Source: Icerya purchasi (lineage: Eukaryota; Arthropoda; Insecta; Hemiptera; Monophlebidae). From it: a DNA stretch of 64,000 nucleotides. Position 1 is the first letter of the stretch. Every line of letters starts with the position of its first letter. A program made the translations under genes and the position numbers. Where the stretch lies: NCBI GenBank assembly GCA_039619475.1, contig CM077115.1, positions 297,539,756 to 297,603,755 on the forward strand, given 5' to 3'. Below are positions 13,017-25,937 of the stretch, in pieces. Under the pieces are notes generated by a model, which was not told the origin of the DNA, did no database searches, and worked only from the letters and a program-made list of their open reading frames with translations.

Positions 13017-13100
13017 TATATCTTAGACATCTAATATAAACTATTTTTAGTTTGTAAATTAACAAACTAAAAATAGTTTATATTAGATGTCTAAGATATA
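13017..13100. repeat. Perfect 39-bp hairpin element (MITE-like)
   Basis: Arms 13017-13055 and 13062-13100 are perfect reverse complements over 39 bp, with a 6-nt loop (AAATTA). The outer end is TATATCTTAGACATCTAATA and the inner end CTATTTTTAGTTTGT. A perfect stem in neutral DNA implies a recent origin or gene conversion. TA dinucleotides flank both ends, as expected for Tc1/mariner-type insertion, but the local sequence is too AT-rich for this to be strong. It could also be a foldback element or a hairpin RNA precursor. Confidence 0.85.
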
Positions 13101-16100
13101 ATTATTTGTAAACATGGGCTAAGTTCACGTATGAAAATATAAGGCTTCATTTGTCCGCATACTTCGTCACTTATTTAAAAATAGAGGTGAAATGAAATTA
13201 AATTGGATTGCATAATAAGGAATAAGGGGAAAAAAAATAAAAAAAATAAAAAACAAAAAAAAACACACACTGGGCTCATGTGTCAAGCGCGATTTTTCTT
13301 TGTATTTACAGGTAATTTTAATTTTAAGAACACCTTGTATTGTGTATAGCACATTGTAAATACCTTTGATTTGATTATTATTATTATTATTATTATCGTT
13401 ATTAATTACATTTTCAATCATTACTGAAACAGATCTATTAATTTCTTAAATTAGCAATTCAAATGTATTCCTCTTTCATACGTCATTTGCAAAACTTTTG
13501 TCAGTGTTGCATCCTCGTTTTTTTTTTTACACTCTTCCTGATTGAGTTTCAATAAAATATATGTATTGTTTTTCTTTCAGTTCCGGCTTTATTGCTTTTT
13601 TGTAGTTGTTCACCAACTCTCCGTACGATATTAAACGACAGAAAGTGAAATTTAAAACGTAATAAGTAATATCCGTGAGTAGGTGTAACTCTATGCGCGC
13701 ACACGGTCGCGTGAACTGTATATAACGGCACTCAAACATTTACATCGTAAAGCGTGCTCTGCATGCAACAACATTGGCGTGACTACATGTACTAAAAGCA
13801 GAACAGTTTCAATCCGCATTATTCCCATCCTAAAATGTTAGCGCTAAAATCAGCCGCGGAAGTTTCCTAAATCACACCGGATGGATCACTTGAAAAACAC
13901 TGCGGTATGCATATGTTTTTCTAATGTTTTTAGTAACCCCGGTAGGAAAGCGCTCAATTTCATAAAACACAAATAATCCATTTTAAACTGAACCGGTACT
14001 ATTCAATGGTTAGAAACGTTTTCTAATTAGTTCTGAGAAAATGAGCAATATACCACTCCGGTGGTGGTCGCGATCTTTCAAATGGAGGGGCTTTTTTAAA
14101 TTAGGTCTCGAACCGAATAAAAGTTGAACTGCCAATTGTTCATAAATTAGGCTTGAAAAATGTCTCGAACCGATACGTACTTGAAGTGAAAACCGCATTT
14201 AGGCCGAACCTCTTTCAAAATACATCCGAGGCAAGCACGCTCATAGCTGATCCGTTAAAACCGGTTCCTCTTGTCCGTTCCGCAAATGAAAATTCAATAA
14301 TAATATCTCATTCTTCAAGTATCGTACAGTTTGCACTGTTGTTTTCGTATATTGTAAGAACGACCATTATTATATACGCACGCGTCGTCGTTCGTACAAA
14401 CATGTCGATTTTCAGCAAATAATCGTTGTTGTGACTACTTTGAATGACAATTTAATAATGTGCCGCGTGAATTTGGCTGAAAGAAGAAGAAAAACACGGT
14501 GAGTGCGGGAAACGCGGAGGGGGAGGGGGGAAGAACTTGATTAACATAATTAATCATTTCCCTTAAAAATTCCTGAACTCGCTGCCGTCAACTCGCTATT
14601 TCACCGGACCTCTTTTTCTGTTACGTCACAACCGCGGAACAATTTGGTTCGATTTCGACTTGTTTTCCCCATTATGTGATTTTTGCTTAAATTTTAGTTA
14701 TGGAAATTCTCTAGCTCCGATGATTACGGTACATTTAGAAAACAAAAAAAAAACACCATTCGGAGAATAAAAATATTTAAAAATTGATAAACGTAAGTGT
14801 AACAAACATTTAAAATATATATAAATTACATTTTCTTTTTTTTTTTCCCTGTGAGTATATCTAATCCTGGGAAGAAAAAATATAAGCACGTGTATTAGTA
14901 AAGACACAAATACTAACGCGAATCAACCGTACTACGATATAGACGTGCCCGCAGCCGCGATTTCATCGTAAAGAGGAGGCAAATAAAGAGACAAACTTCT
15001 CTGACCGTTCTTTCCATAGAAACCGCACATCCGGTCGACCGTTTTCGTACTTCAAAGATGTGACTGTGAACTCGTAACTCTACTTCTACAGTTTCAGTGT
15101 ACTTTAGACACGGGGCTATTTCTGTTGACTTCATTTCCAGTTCTGACTTGGAGCTTCGGTGGTAATCTACCAGCCAGGAACAGTTATCAAAACGTGAAAA
15201 CTTCTATTTCTATCTCCTCTCCAGCAATATCTTTCCGCCTCTCCTACCGCGCTTTATATAATTAATCGTTTTCCACTACCTCTGGCTTTCTCTCTTTCAT
15301 CTTCCTTTAGATGCCAGTCCAAAATTCCTTCTACTACACCACACTTTTGTCCGCAAGTTGCTTTCGCATTCGGTAATAATGTACACTATTTTTGTTTTTT
15401 TTTCCTTTAAATAATCCCGTGACCCATTCTCATAAACGCTTATTAATATTATTCTGAAGATTACCGCTGCTGTGTCTTTCCTTTTAAGTGCTGCTACATC
15501 GATATACATAAATATAAATACCCAGGGGGGATTTAGAAAGACATTTTGGGTAGGGAAATTATATAATTACGTAATAATATTTTATACGGTAGGCGGTAGA
15601 TTTGAAAAATACCCTTTGTTTCATAAAGAAAATCAAAAAGCGACTACCACCACCTCTTTAAGAATTTAAAAATGTTTTAAACATACATAATTATATTACA
15701 ATTTAATTAAAATTTTATTTTTACGTGAGAAATAAAACGAAATTATAAAATTGTAGTTAAAATGTGGTAGTTTAGAATTTGAGTAGTAAATTTTACCAGA
15801 AAGAATAGAACGATAGTATATTTTTATTAGACACTTTACTTCTTTTTTATTTTTGTCGATAATCCGAACCAAATTCTCTTTGTCTCAGGAGCAAGTTTAA
15901 ATATATATATATATATATCATTGAACTATTTTCAATTAAAATTGCAAAATAGAAATTAAAAATAAATAAAAAAGACAAAAGATCGACGACGTTCATAAAA
16001 ACGTAATACATTATAATAGTTTTACACCAAAAACAGTATTAAATATTAGTTATAACTTAAAATATCCATAGAGATGTAACATTTTTAGATAGAACTTTTA

Positions 16101-17228
16101 TAGTATAAATTAAGTTTCTCTGTTATAATAAATTTTTTCATTGACAGTTTCGGTTCTTTGATCCTGCACTGTATATGTACATACATTATATGTTTTCTTT
16201 TGCACATTAAATAATTTTTTTTTTTCTATATTAATCTTCTCACCTTGTAATATCATCTTTGATTACACAATTTCCTTATCAGCTCAAACGTCGTTTTTTT
16301 TTTTTTTTTGGTTTTTTCCCCCACGTGTACTATAATAATGAAGAAAAAAAAAAAACATACATTTTAAAACTCAAAATCAGAACACGGTATTTAGCAGTGT
16401 CTAAATCACGATTAATGGAATTTTGTTCTTTTTTCCTAAAAATCTACAAAAACGAAAAATATGCGACAACTTATCAACGTCGCCCCCTTCTCTTAAAAGG
16501 CAAATATTTAAATCGAAGGAGAAAACGACTCATTCCTATTACGATTCAAGTCGGGGACTTACTTAGGAAAGGAAAATGCTTCGATGGAACATCAATGGCT
16601 AAATTGTAAAGTAGTCAACAATGTTCCGGGGACCATCTTTCGTCATCTGCTAAAATAAAAACCGGTGCCCCCTCCGGTCGCCCGGGGTATCGACAAAATG
16701 GCGAGCGAAATTCACCGAAGCCCACGTAAAATATTGAAAACTCCGCGTATCACAGTTGGCGCGAGACATTTGCAAAGGAAAGTATTTTACCTTCCGTTCT
16801 TCGCTACATTACGGTAATCCTTGAATCGGAGAATAAAAGTTCTTCTGGTCGAAGACGACAACGCGGTTAAATTAAATGGACCGTAGCCAGAATTATGCGA
16901 AAAACACCGGCGCGCGCTAACCGACCAGCACAAGGACACGCACGTTCGCTCGCACTGAAAATCCGCCATCGATAGCCGAAATATTTTCCCTCCAAACGGT
17001 AAGTATTCACCGTGAAACACATGCGATGACGTGTACCTTTCATAATACGCAATTCCCAGGCCGGGGACACAAATTTACATATCACACGAGACGGAACATC
17101 AGCTCGGCACTCTAAAGCACTCGGCGAAAAGAATTTTCCCGTCTTTTCTCTCGCTGCAGTAAGAAGAACCAACATGCCGTCGTTCGAAAAAGCGGGCTGC
17201 CGATGTGTGAATCAAACTACTGCGAACT

Positions 17229-17245
17229 GGGGGGGGGGGGGGGGG
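17229..17245. repeat. G17 homopolymer
   Basis: Seventeen consecutive G in a moderately GC-rich patch. It could form a G-quadruplex and is likely to be length-polymorphic. Confidence 0.9.
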
Positions 17246-18053
17246 AGAAAAGAAATCAGCATCTCCTCCTTCGTTTCAGAAGCTCTCGTTGGAAGCTTAT
17301 TAGTTTGCGCAATGCGTGCACAGATGATATTCACCAAAAACAACGGCTTCCGGATGCTGCTGCTGTTGTTGAACATCCGACGGAGAGGGTAATTTAAGAT
17401 GTCTGGTGAGACAGCGATTATCCGCCTAGGAACGTCAGCGCCCCCCGCCTACTGTGCTTCAAGTTTACATGCAGAGTCGCATTGTATCATTTGTGAAAAT
17501 TTTCAGTTGCACGGTATAGGACCGAGACCAAAATAGAGGTGTTTCTTAAATTTAGAGTGATTAACGCGGCAAGAAGGTATTTTTGTCAGTGAAAAAGTGT
17601 ATCGAATTACACGATATTTCCAGTTTGTCGGAATTGGAATTAACTTTTGCTTTCGTTGAAAACCGATTTTTTTAATTACGTAAATGCGTAAATTATTCGC
17701 GTATTGTTTCCCGTTCTTAATGCAATAAATTTAAATAAATCGATTTTCCAACAGTCTAGAAATATTACTTTTTAGGGTAATTCTCTTCGGATGTGTATGT
17801 AAAGAGGATTTTCGCTGATTTCAAATTTTTCTACAAAATTTCGACGCTAAAATCTCATTTGTTTTTATTACTACTTTCTTCTTTTGGGTTCTTTTTTTTT
17901 TTTTTCGTTTGTATTTTTCTCGTAAGATGCAAGCTATTTTTATTTAATAGATTAACTAGAGTACTTCAGGTAACGATAATTTTTTTAACTTGCACAATAC
18001 ACTTCAGTATCAGTAACTGCCAACATTAATCAAAAACATACGTAAGATAAAAC

Positions 18054-18125
18054 GATCAGCTGGCACAGTTGGTTAGGCGCGGTGGTATTTTTTTTTTAGC
18101 AGGTAGTTCGAATTCGGCTACTCGC
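18054..18125 (+). repeat. Degenerate tRNA-like sequence (SINE head or tRNA pseudogene)
   Basis: An exact match to the RNA polymerase III A box (TGGCACAGTTGG, 18061-18072) is followed 44 bp later by a B-box-like AGTTCGAATTC (18105-18115), which is the normal spacing within a tRNA gene. The anticodon region is replaced by a T-run and the acceptor arms (GATCAGC and TACTCGC) do not pair, so it is not a working tRNA. It is probably a tRNA-derived SINE head. The sequence after it is AT-rich with no clear body or tail. Confidence 0.45.
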
Positions 18126-21100
18126 AAAATTAAAATAAATAAAAAAAATCTCATACGAGCCTAAGTATTAATGGTCATAAAATAAAAATTAATGTTATTA
18201 TTTCAATATAATTTTAACTGAAGAGAGAACGCTTTTAATATTTCATTTTTACGCTGACAAAAATTTATCGCGTAATCGTATGTTTTAATTTTTTAGAAAT
18301 TAAAATAATTTTTCTAATTTTTCAAATCGCACTAAAATAAATTACACGGAACAACCTTAACATTTTTTAGATTTGCAATTTATTAAAGTTAGAGTTCTTT
18401 ATGAAAAGCTTTCTCGGTAACTCGTGATTATAAAATGTAAAATATTGATTTTAACAAAATGCCGCGATTCTTTTATCAATACTATGGGATAAAAAAAAAA
18501 AGCCATCTACCGTGGTACGGTTATTAGGTGCGCTGCTGTTAAACGTTCGGGCAGAATTCCTAAAAGAGAAAAAAAAATTAACCAAAATAAAAAAAAAAAA
18601 TTAATCGCGCTTGAGTTAATGTTCACAGCGGCAAAAAAAACACAAAACACGAGAGTATCGATAACAGAATTATGGAAACGTGACGACACTTTGTGAAATA
18701 TGCCGTTCTGCGTGACTAACATAAAACGCTTCAGCAGTCTTCCCTAGATGAAGGAAAACCTCTTACCGTGTGTATTCTAGTTATTACGGGGAGTGTACAC
18801 ACATGCACAGTTTTGGTTCACATTGTAAAACTAGCTCTGTAACAAGGTCGTACAACTTAATTTGAGAAAACTCTAATAACAATTTTTATATTGCGAAAAT
18901 TTTTCAAAATTTGTTTAAATTTTCAATACGAATTTTTTTTGTTCCCCCCCTTTTTTTTTGTTTTTCGTTTTCGACTTTTTGTTTCGGTCAATTTATACTA
19001 GTGATTACGTCTTTGAGTAATAGTTGTTTTAAATTCGCACCAGAAGATTTTAAACAAAACGATATATTTTTTTTTTTATTTTGGACTATAGATTAACCTG
19101 ATGCTAACTTGTTTGCTCTTCACGTCTATCAATAAATTCCTTCGTGTACCCTTTTTTTATGTTTTTATCGTGTTATAGTTTTTTTGGCTCGACCTTTCTT
19201 TTTAGGCTAATTTTATACTTTTCTTTTTCATTCAAGCAAGCTTGGCCCTATGTCGTTATATATATTTTTCCATTACCACACTCCGTTTACTAATATGCGG
19301 CCTTTCCCCGATCATCCCGACGTTGCTTTAATGGTTTTTTTCTCTTGTCCTAGTCGGCCTGTTAATAATATACATCTTCGATATTCAATAATTACACCTG
19401 TGTATACGTGTTTTCCTATTGTTTCCCCTCCTGTATACTTTATCCTTCAGATTACGACTGCGTGTTTGTGACGCCGATCATTCTCTTCTTTTGTAAGAGC
19501 GCTTCCTAAGATCCTACAGCTTTTCCTAAAACCCTTCTTACATACTTTTCTCCCTTCCGGCATTAGCAGACTTCCATATACATTAAAATTTAATCTTTCT
19601 ACTTCTTCGTAATTCCTGTGTAAGCCTTAATGATGTTAGATGAAAGAAAAATAAAAAACCTGCTCTGATAACAATTGAGCGATGAAAAGTGTGTGTTTTT
19701 ATCAAAAAGTCGTTGCGTGTTACAACTTTTTGTGACGGTTGCGCTATCAACTGATTAAACGATACACACCGTTTCAGCGATAGTCGTCTAATAATATTCC
19801 GAAAGAAAGAGCGGAGCGAATTAAAGAGAAAGAAAAAAAGATAATAGAAAAGCGGCCAACCTGGCCAGCTAGTTAGTTACATCTCTCAGATAAATAATGA
19901 CGATAACGGACAAACGAAAAATTTTAAAAAAGAGATTTTTAACGAGCTGGTCGTCCTAATGACGCACACGGTTGTTGTTTCCATCGGTAAAGACATCAAC
20001 AGAGCGATTAGCGAGCGAAACCGGTGCTGCCCGAAAAGCCAAATAAAACGAGCAACCGGTTGCGCTTAAAGAGTGAAGGGAAAAACTGTGTAAAATGTTT
20101 TTGTTAAAATTAGCGAAGGAAACTATTAATTAATTAGAAGACATTCTTCTCGCAGCGCGTAGCGTTATTAAGCGGGCAAATGAGAAAACGAATAAAAAGT
20201 TGGCCAATCGCAATTGGTCATTTTAATTCGTCGAATTACACAGATGAGAATTATTGCAGCAATCATAATAAAACGTGCCTCCAAGTAACGAACGAAACCC
20301 TCAAATTTTACACGGGTGGATTTCGAATTTAACGCGTTAATTATTTTTTTTATTACTTTTTTATTTTTTTTGGGCGTCGAAAATTCAACCCATCAACAGC
20401 GGGATTTTATTAAAAGTCTAGAGGAGTAACAAACAATAATATAATATTCGGAAACGTTGGAAACGTACTATTTATATATGCGTCGCTAAAAATCGAAACA
20501 AAATGACCTCCTTTTTTTTTTCTTCTTTTTTCTTTTGAAGCGAGGTGACAACTATGACCATAATACAACTTGCAACAATTCGAAAAAACCAAAAAAACGG
20601 AATCGTCAAATTTTCGCGCCAAATTAAATATGCTCTTTTTGTAATAATTTCGCGTGAATTATTAAGAAGATAATAATAATTTACTCGATAACTTACAGAG
20701 AGTACAAAACGGATTAGAGAAATATAAAAATTTTCCGAATTTTAGAAAAAAATACAACTTAGCCAAGATGTCTGTACATTTCTTAAAAAATTTACTTTTT
20801 GCGAACAACGCTTACGTTATTATAATACAGGTTCGACAAAAATAGTTCTATGGGGGTACGTCTCCATAAAATAACAGTATGTACACGAGCTCACACTCCG
20901 CAATTACTTCGTTTTTGAGCGTGTTATAAAGCAAAAATACACCGTAAAAAAAATTTTCGCAAGCGGACGCGTAAAAACTTTACTGCACTACTACATGTAC
21001 ACGTGTGTAACATTTGTTTTAGGCTGTTATTTTTCCACCTATTTTTTTTTTTTTTCCAAGAATGGTCAACCGGAATCGAGAAGTATTATAAAGGGTTAAG

Positions 21101-22310
21101 AAGAGTTCCGAGGCCAAGGACCTGACAAAGAGAACCAATCTCGTTCAAAACGTTACGAGTTTAATACGATTTATTTTAACGTGGTGGTATACCATCGAAT
21201 TACTAAAAAACAACCGGGAAAACAAAAATAAATAAATACAACTCATATCAGGGGACTTTATTTAAACTTTCCAGTTCTCCTCCTTCTATTGCGTCAATTG
21301 ACCAATCAACGCACACACAGATAACTCAGAGTATAATCGATTACTTGAGAGCTCGTCGCTTCAACTGTAACACCTAAAAAAGCATTTTCAGCAGCGCCGA
21401 TGCAGAACTATCTCTCGCAATATGGCCTGATTAAAACGAGCGTAAATTAGACCGGTAATTAGAATTCGGCCGTTCGATGATAAATCCGGCCCGAAATCAA
21501 TGCCGCGGAAAGTAGCCTCTGCTGTTTCAGAACGATCGTAAAAACGGATAATGATAAAATCATTTAGGCCAATCGGCCGGCCAGACTGAATTAAGCCGTG
21601 ACGAAGAAGAGCAGGAGGAGGTGGACGACGACGGTAGATCTGGTAAATTCCGTCTCATCAACGGAAAAAAGCGGCTACAACAGAGTGACGGTGAGAGGAT
21701 GAGTTAGGACGGGGAGGGGGGATCTAAGCGGGGTAAATAATTGCGGTTCGTCTATGATGATAATGAGACCAAACCGAAAGAGAGGGGCCTCCTCTTGCGC
21801 GATAGAGCGCGGTCGCCGGGATTGTGAGAGCAACGTGCGGGCCCCGAAGGACGAGTTTATTATCAGCAAGCGGCCGAAGAAGAAACTGCTTCGCTACACC
21901 TTGCAAATCGAAAACAATTCAATTGATAAGGCGAGGAGCACTCCGGAAAGAATATAAACATATGTGACGAGGCACGCGAATAGCGCATCAGCGCCGAACT
22001 CTAGTAGCTGTCGTCACACTAGAATGCAGTCAAACCGAACGATAAACAAACGGTAAACAATCGGTTCGATTAACGCACGATGATATTGTTATTACCTATG
22101 AATATGTTCCTCGAGCGGTAAAATTCATTTTATCGCGAAAAATACCCCCCCCCCCTCCCGACAATATTTCCTAGACTACGGTGTCAGAGGGAAAAACGCA
22201 ACTTTCCTCTAAGAGACATTCCCCGCGAAAACCATTAAACACAGAAAACATCATGACAGTAATCGAGAAAACGATGCAAAGTAAGAAAAGCATGTTTCAG
22301 CGACAGGTAG

Positions 22311-22327
22311 CCCCCCCCCCGGGGGGG
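22311..22327. repeat. C10-G7 self-complementary homopolymer junction
   Basis: Ten C are followed directly by seven G, a second copy of the C-run/G-run palindrome type seen at 4539-4558. A separate C run lies at 22146-22154. Confidence 0.85.
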
Positions 22328-23229
22328 TCAGGGACGGCCACAAATTTAAATACGGCTAAAGACACGCGCAGTTAGAAACGCGGCGGACTCGAATGCAAAG
22401 ACGGCGATCATCGCGGTAAAAAATAATTATATTAATCAGTAGACAGCGGAAAGGAGTGTCGATAGCTCAGCACATTTAGACCAGCAGCACGTGTATTTAG
22501 AGATGATTATCGGGCGTCAATTAAATTCACGATTTTCGCTGCCAGGGATGGTTTTCTTTTTTCTGACATTATTTCTAACCGCTATGAGCCGCTGCCGATA
22601 GTAACACGGTGAATCGATTCCTTTCGAAGATTCCGAATCTTCGAGAACATTGTAAACAGTCTGCAGCCAAAACACGCATGTGCTGGGTTTCGAGAACAAA
22701 ACACACTGGTAATTCTAAGAGCTCCACTTCTTCTTCGTTGCCAACGCTAGGTCGTCTTAGAAGAAAAACCAAAAATTATCCGCGTTCTGCCATTTCTTTT
22801 CACAATTACGAACCGCTATCGTACTTTTACACGAACAATATGTAGTCATGCACATATGGCAGAACAATCAGGCAGTGTTGTCAATTCTAAGTGAACATTT
22901 TTAACAGTGTCTACCTACTTACTTATCCTCTCGCCGTAACTTGACACTGAGAGGACGACAGTCCTGCTGTTAAGGATTGAGATTTCGAAAGTTTGACGAG
23001 CGCGTATCACTCAAACTTTTTCAATTTGATATCCGGCTAGACAATTAAAAAGTTCATATCGGATTTTACTTAGGATGCATTGAAGTCCAGACGGAGATTC
23101 TTCGCGAGTTCATAAATTCTTCGCCGCATTCTCTTCTGCCCCGCGTTGTCGTCGTAATTAACTAAAAAGTTCGCTGACAGGGTGTTCCTTTTTTTTTTTT
23201 AGTAATTCGTTTACTTCTTTATACTTTCA

Positions 23230-23243
23230 GGGGGGGGGGGGGG
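23230..23243. repeat. G14 homopolymer
   Basis: Fourteen consecutive G after CTTTCA, in AT-rich noncoding DNA. Confidence 0.9.
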
Positions 23244-25893
23244 ATTGAAGGCATTTCTTCGATTGTTGTTTTTATAAATGAGGTCGCGGTCGCCCTCTCG
23301 ATTGTAATTTGAAATTTTACCCATTTGCTAGACACTAATTAAAGATTACACACATTATTTCACACGGCAATGATTGCAAGTCTCAAGTCTGATCGTAAAA
23401 GTGCATAAAGTTACAGTCAGCGACACATCGTGCCGTTCAATTTGTCAGCATATTGTTTAAATTTTCATTAAAAAATTATTTGCCTATTAACGAAAGAATG
23501 GCTTCGTTTTCACTTTTTAAATGAAAATTGTCGCGTGTTATTTACAAAATGGATCCCCTAAATAAAAGTAAGTAGGGTCATGTATCTCGAAACACTCGAC
23601 TTATTCGATAAATGAAAAAAAAAAAAAAAAAAAACAAACAATTTTGTCTCTGATAATCTCTCGAAACCCGACGGTACGATGAACAGAGGGCGATCGACCG
23701 ACCACCACCTCGGGATTGATTTCTGGTGAAACGTCGTCTCGACTATCGCTAAACAGCACGTGCGCGGTACCTGAACCAAAATTATCGCAGCTCTCCCCCA
23801 CGACGTAATCTCGTAAATCGCTTCGACACTCCCTGCTCAATTAGTCCGATTTTATTGCCTGCACGCTATTCTCATACGCAAGCCAACCACCACGCTTTAT
23901 TTCGAAATAAGGCGGAAAATTACAAAAATTTCTCAGAGACTATCTCAAGTTGGCCGACTGATATACAGAAAAGTTCGAAGAGGAGAGAAAAATGTCGCAA
24001 AATATACTACAAAGAAATACACACTGGTCTCGTCAAAACGAGGAGAGAGACGTTTCGATCCGAGGAAGGAATTCGTCGAATGAAAGAACAAGCTGTATAC
24101 AGAGGAAGAACTAATAAAACGCGTTTTTAATTAAATTACACGCGAATGAGAGCCTGCTCTAGAGCGGAGAGGATTCCAAATCATGTTCGATGCGTCTCCT
24201 ACACCGAAGTGTGTATGTGCGTGTTCCGAGTGTATTTAGTGCACGCCAACAGCGGCGCTGTATTGGAAAAAGCCAGATGATCATAAAACTACTCGAACGA
24301 CTCTGTACGGATGTTGCCAAATCACGGTGGCAACGCTTGAAATAACAATAATGTAATAATAATGAGAGAATTTAAACTACAGTTGAAGGATAGGGGCTAT
24401 TACACACAAGCACACACACATAGGGGAAAAAAAAGAAACATAATTGATAAAAGTCTCTTTAACGGACGATATTCGTTAATTGTTTAATTATCAACTAGTA
24501 AAATTATATTCGTGTTTTTCGCCATAGGGCAGAGGCGTGATGAATAAGTTTATAGATTTATAAATGTTGCAACCGGCCGCGCTTCATTTGAAAACAACAG
24601 AGCCACCGCTTCATTTCGTATTACAGAGGATTTCTCGAATAATAAAGCACAACAGTCCTGCGGTAAGTTTTTTCTTTTTCCTTTTTTCTTTCAAATATTA
24701 CGTGTAAATGCGTCCTGATTATCGAACATTATAAACGAAGGTCACGCGCGCACTATTCACATTGTGAGGGAATTGTGTATGCTTATTTCTTATTTAGCGC
24801 GATAAATTATTAATTGTTTTCGGCAAACGAGGAATTTAAAACTTTATCGGCCCTTCGGAAAATTTTTTGAATTCCTCAACGCCTCGCCGATGATATATGT
24901 AAGTCCGCAGTGCGCCTCGCACGAACCTGTCACAAGTATTATAATATAACGACGAACTGGTTTTCTTTATGTTTTGGCATATCATCTCATCTTCCTCATC
25001 GGTTCGTAACATTAGACAGACTACGTCGTAAAAGACTAAAATTCGGTCTCGAGTGGATCGTTCGGTAACCACATACGGTTGACAGAAGCAGAACTAGAAA
25101 CGCTAAATCGACTTGCAATTCAATTTTGTGACACTGACGCGCAATATTATGTAATCATCTTTCGTCGTCGCTATTTCCAGTCTACATAATATAATAGCTC
25201 TTTCCGTTCCCTCTGAAAGAAGTTTTAATTCCGTCAAGAATACAAGCCCGCAAATTTCATTTTTATCTAATATTCATATTTGTACGCACGAATGAATAAT
25301 AAAGGAAAAAATAAATAAATAAATAAACAATTTTTAATACTTCTTTTATTAAATAACAACACAGGAAAATGAGAGTTACTTGCTATAAAAATACAATATT
25401 ATTATATATTCCATGTTTTCCATGCTAGAATATTGTAATCACACTTTGTACAAGTTTATATAATAAATGGAAATGGAACGTTCCTTTGTATTTATCCGAC
25501 ATTAATGAAAGAGACGGTGTCCTTAAATTTTAGGTATTAACTGGGGAAAAAATAATAATGCCGATCTGATCTATTATTGAAATTACATATTTTCATTAAA
25601 ATTAAGCCATTTTCCTTTTTACCTCCCTTCGAATTATATCTGATTCTTTTTTTTCTCGCAACTCCAATCGCTCCATGCGGCGACATTTTTTTTTTTCTGC
25701 GTGAAAATTGTATTCTGAACATGCGCGCGGCAATTAATTTTAAAACGTTCGCACTGCGAAATTAATGTTCACCCGGGATATTTTTAACATTTTCAAATAT
25801 TCGTTGTGTAAAGTGAAAATGGGGCTTCCAGCCGTGTTTCCTAGCGGCGGGTTACAACTGGTTCTAGAAGCAAAGTCGGAAGTGTGTTTTTTT

Positions 25894-25898
<5 letters not shown>

Positions 25899-25932
<34 letters not shown>
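25899..25932. repeat. (AT)n microsatellite after a T12 run
   Basis: Alternating AT of about 33 bp directly after a T homopolymer and AA. Confidence 0.95.
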
Positions 25933-25937
<5 letters not shown>

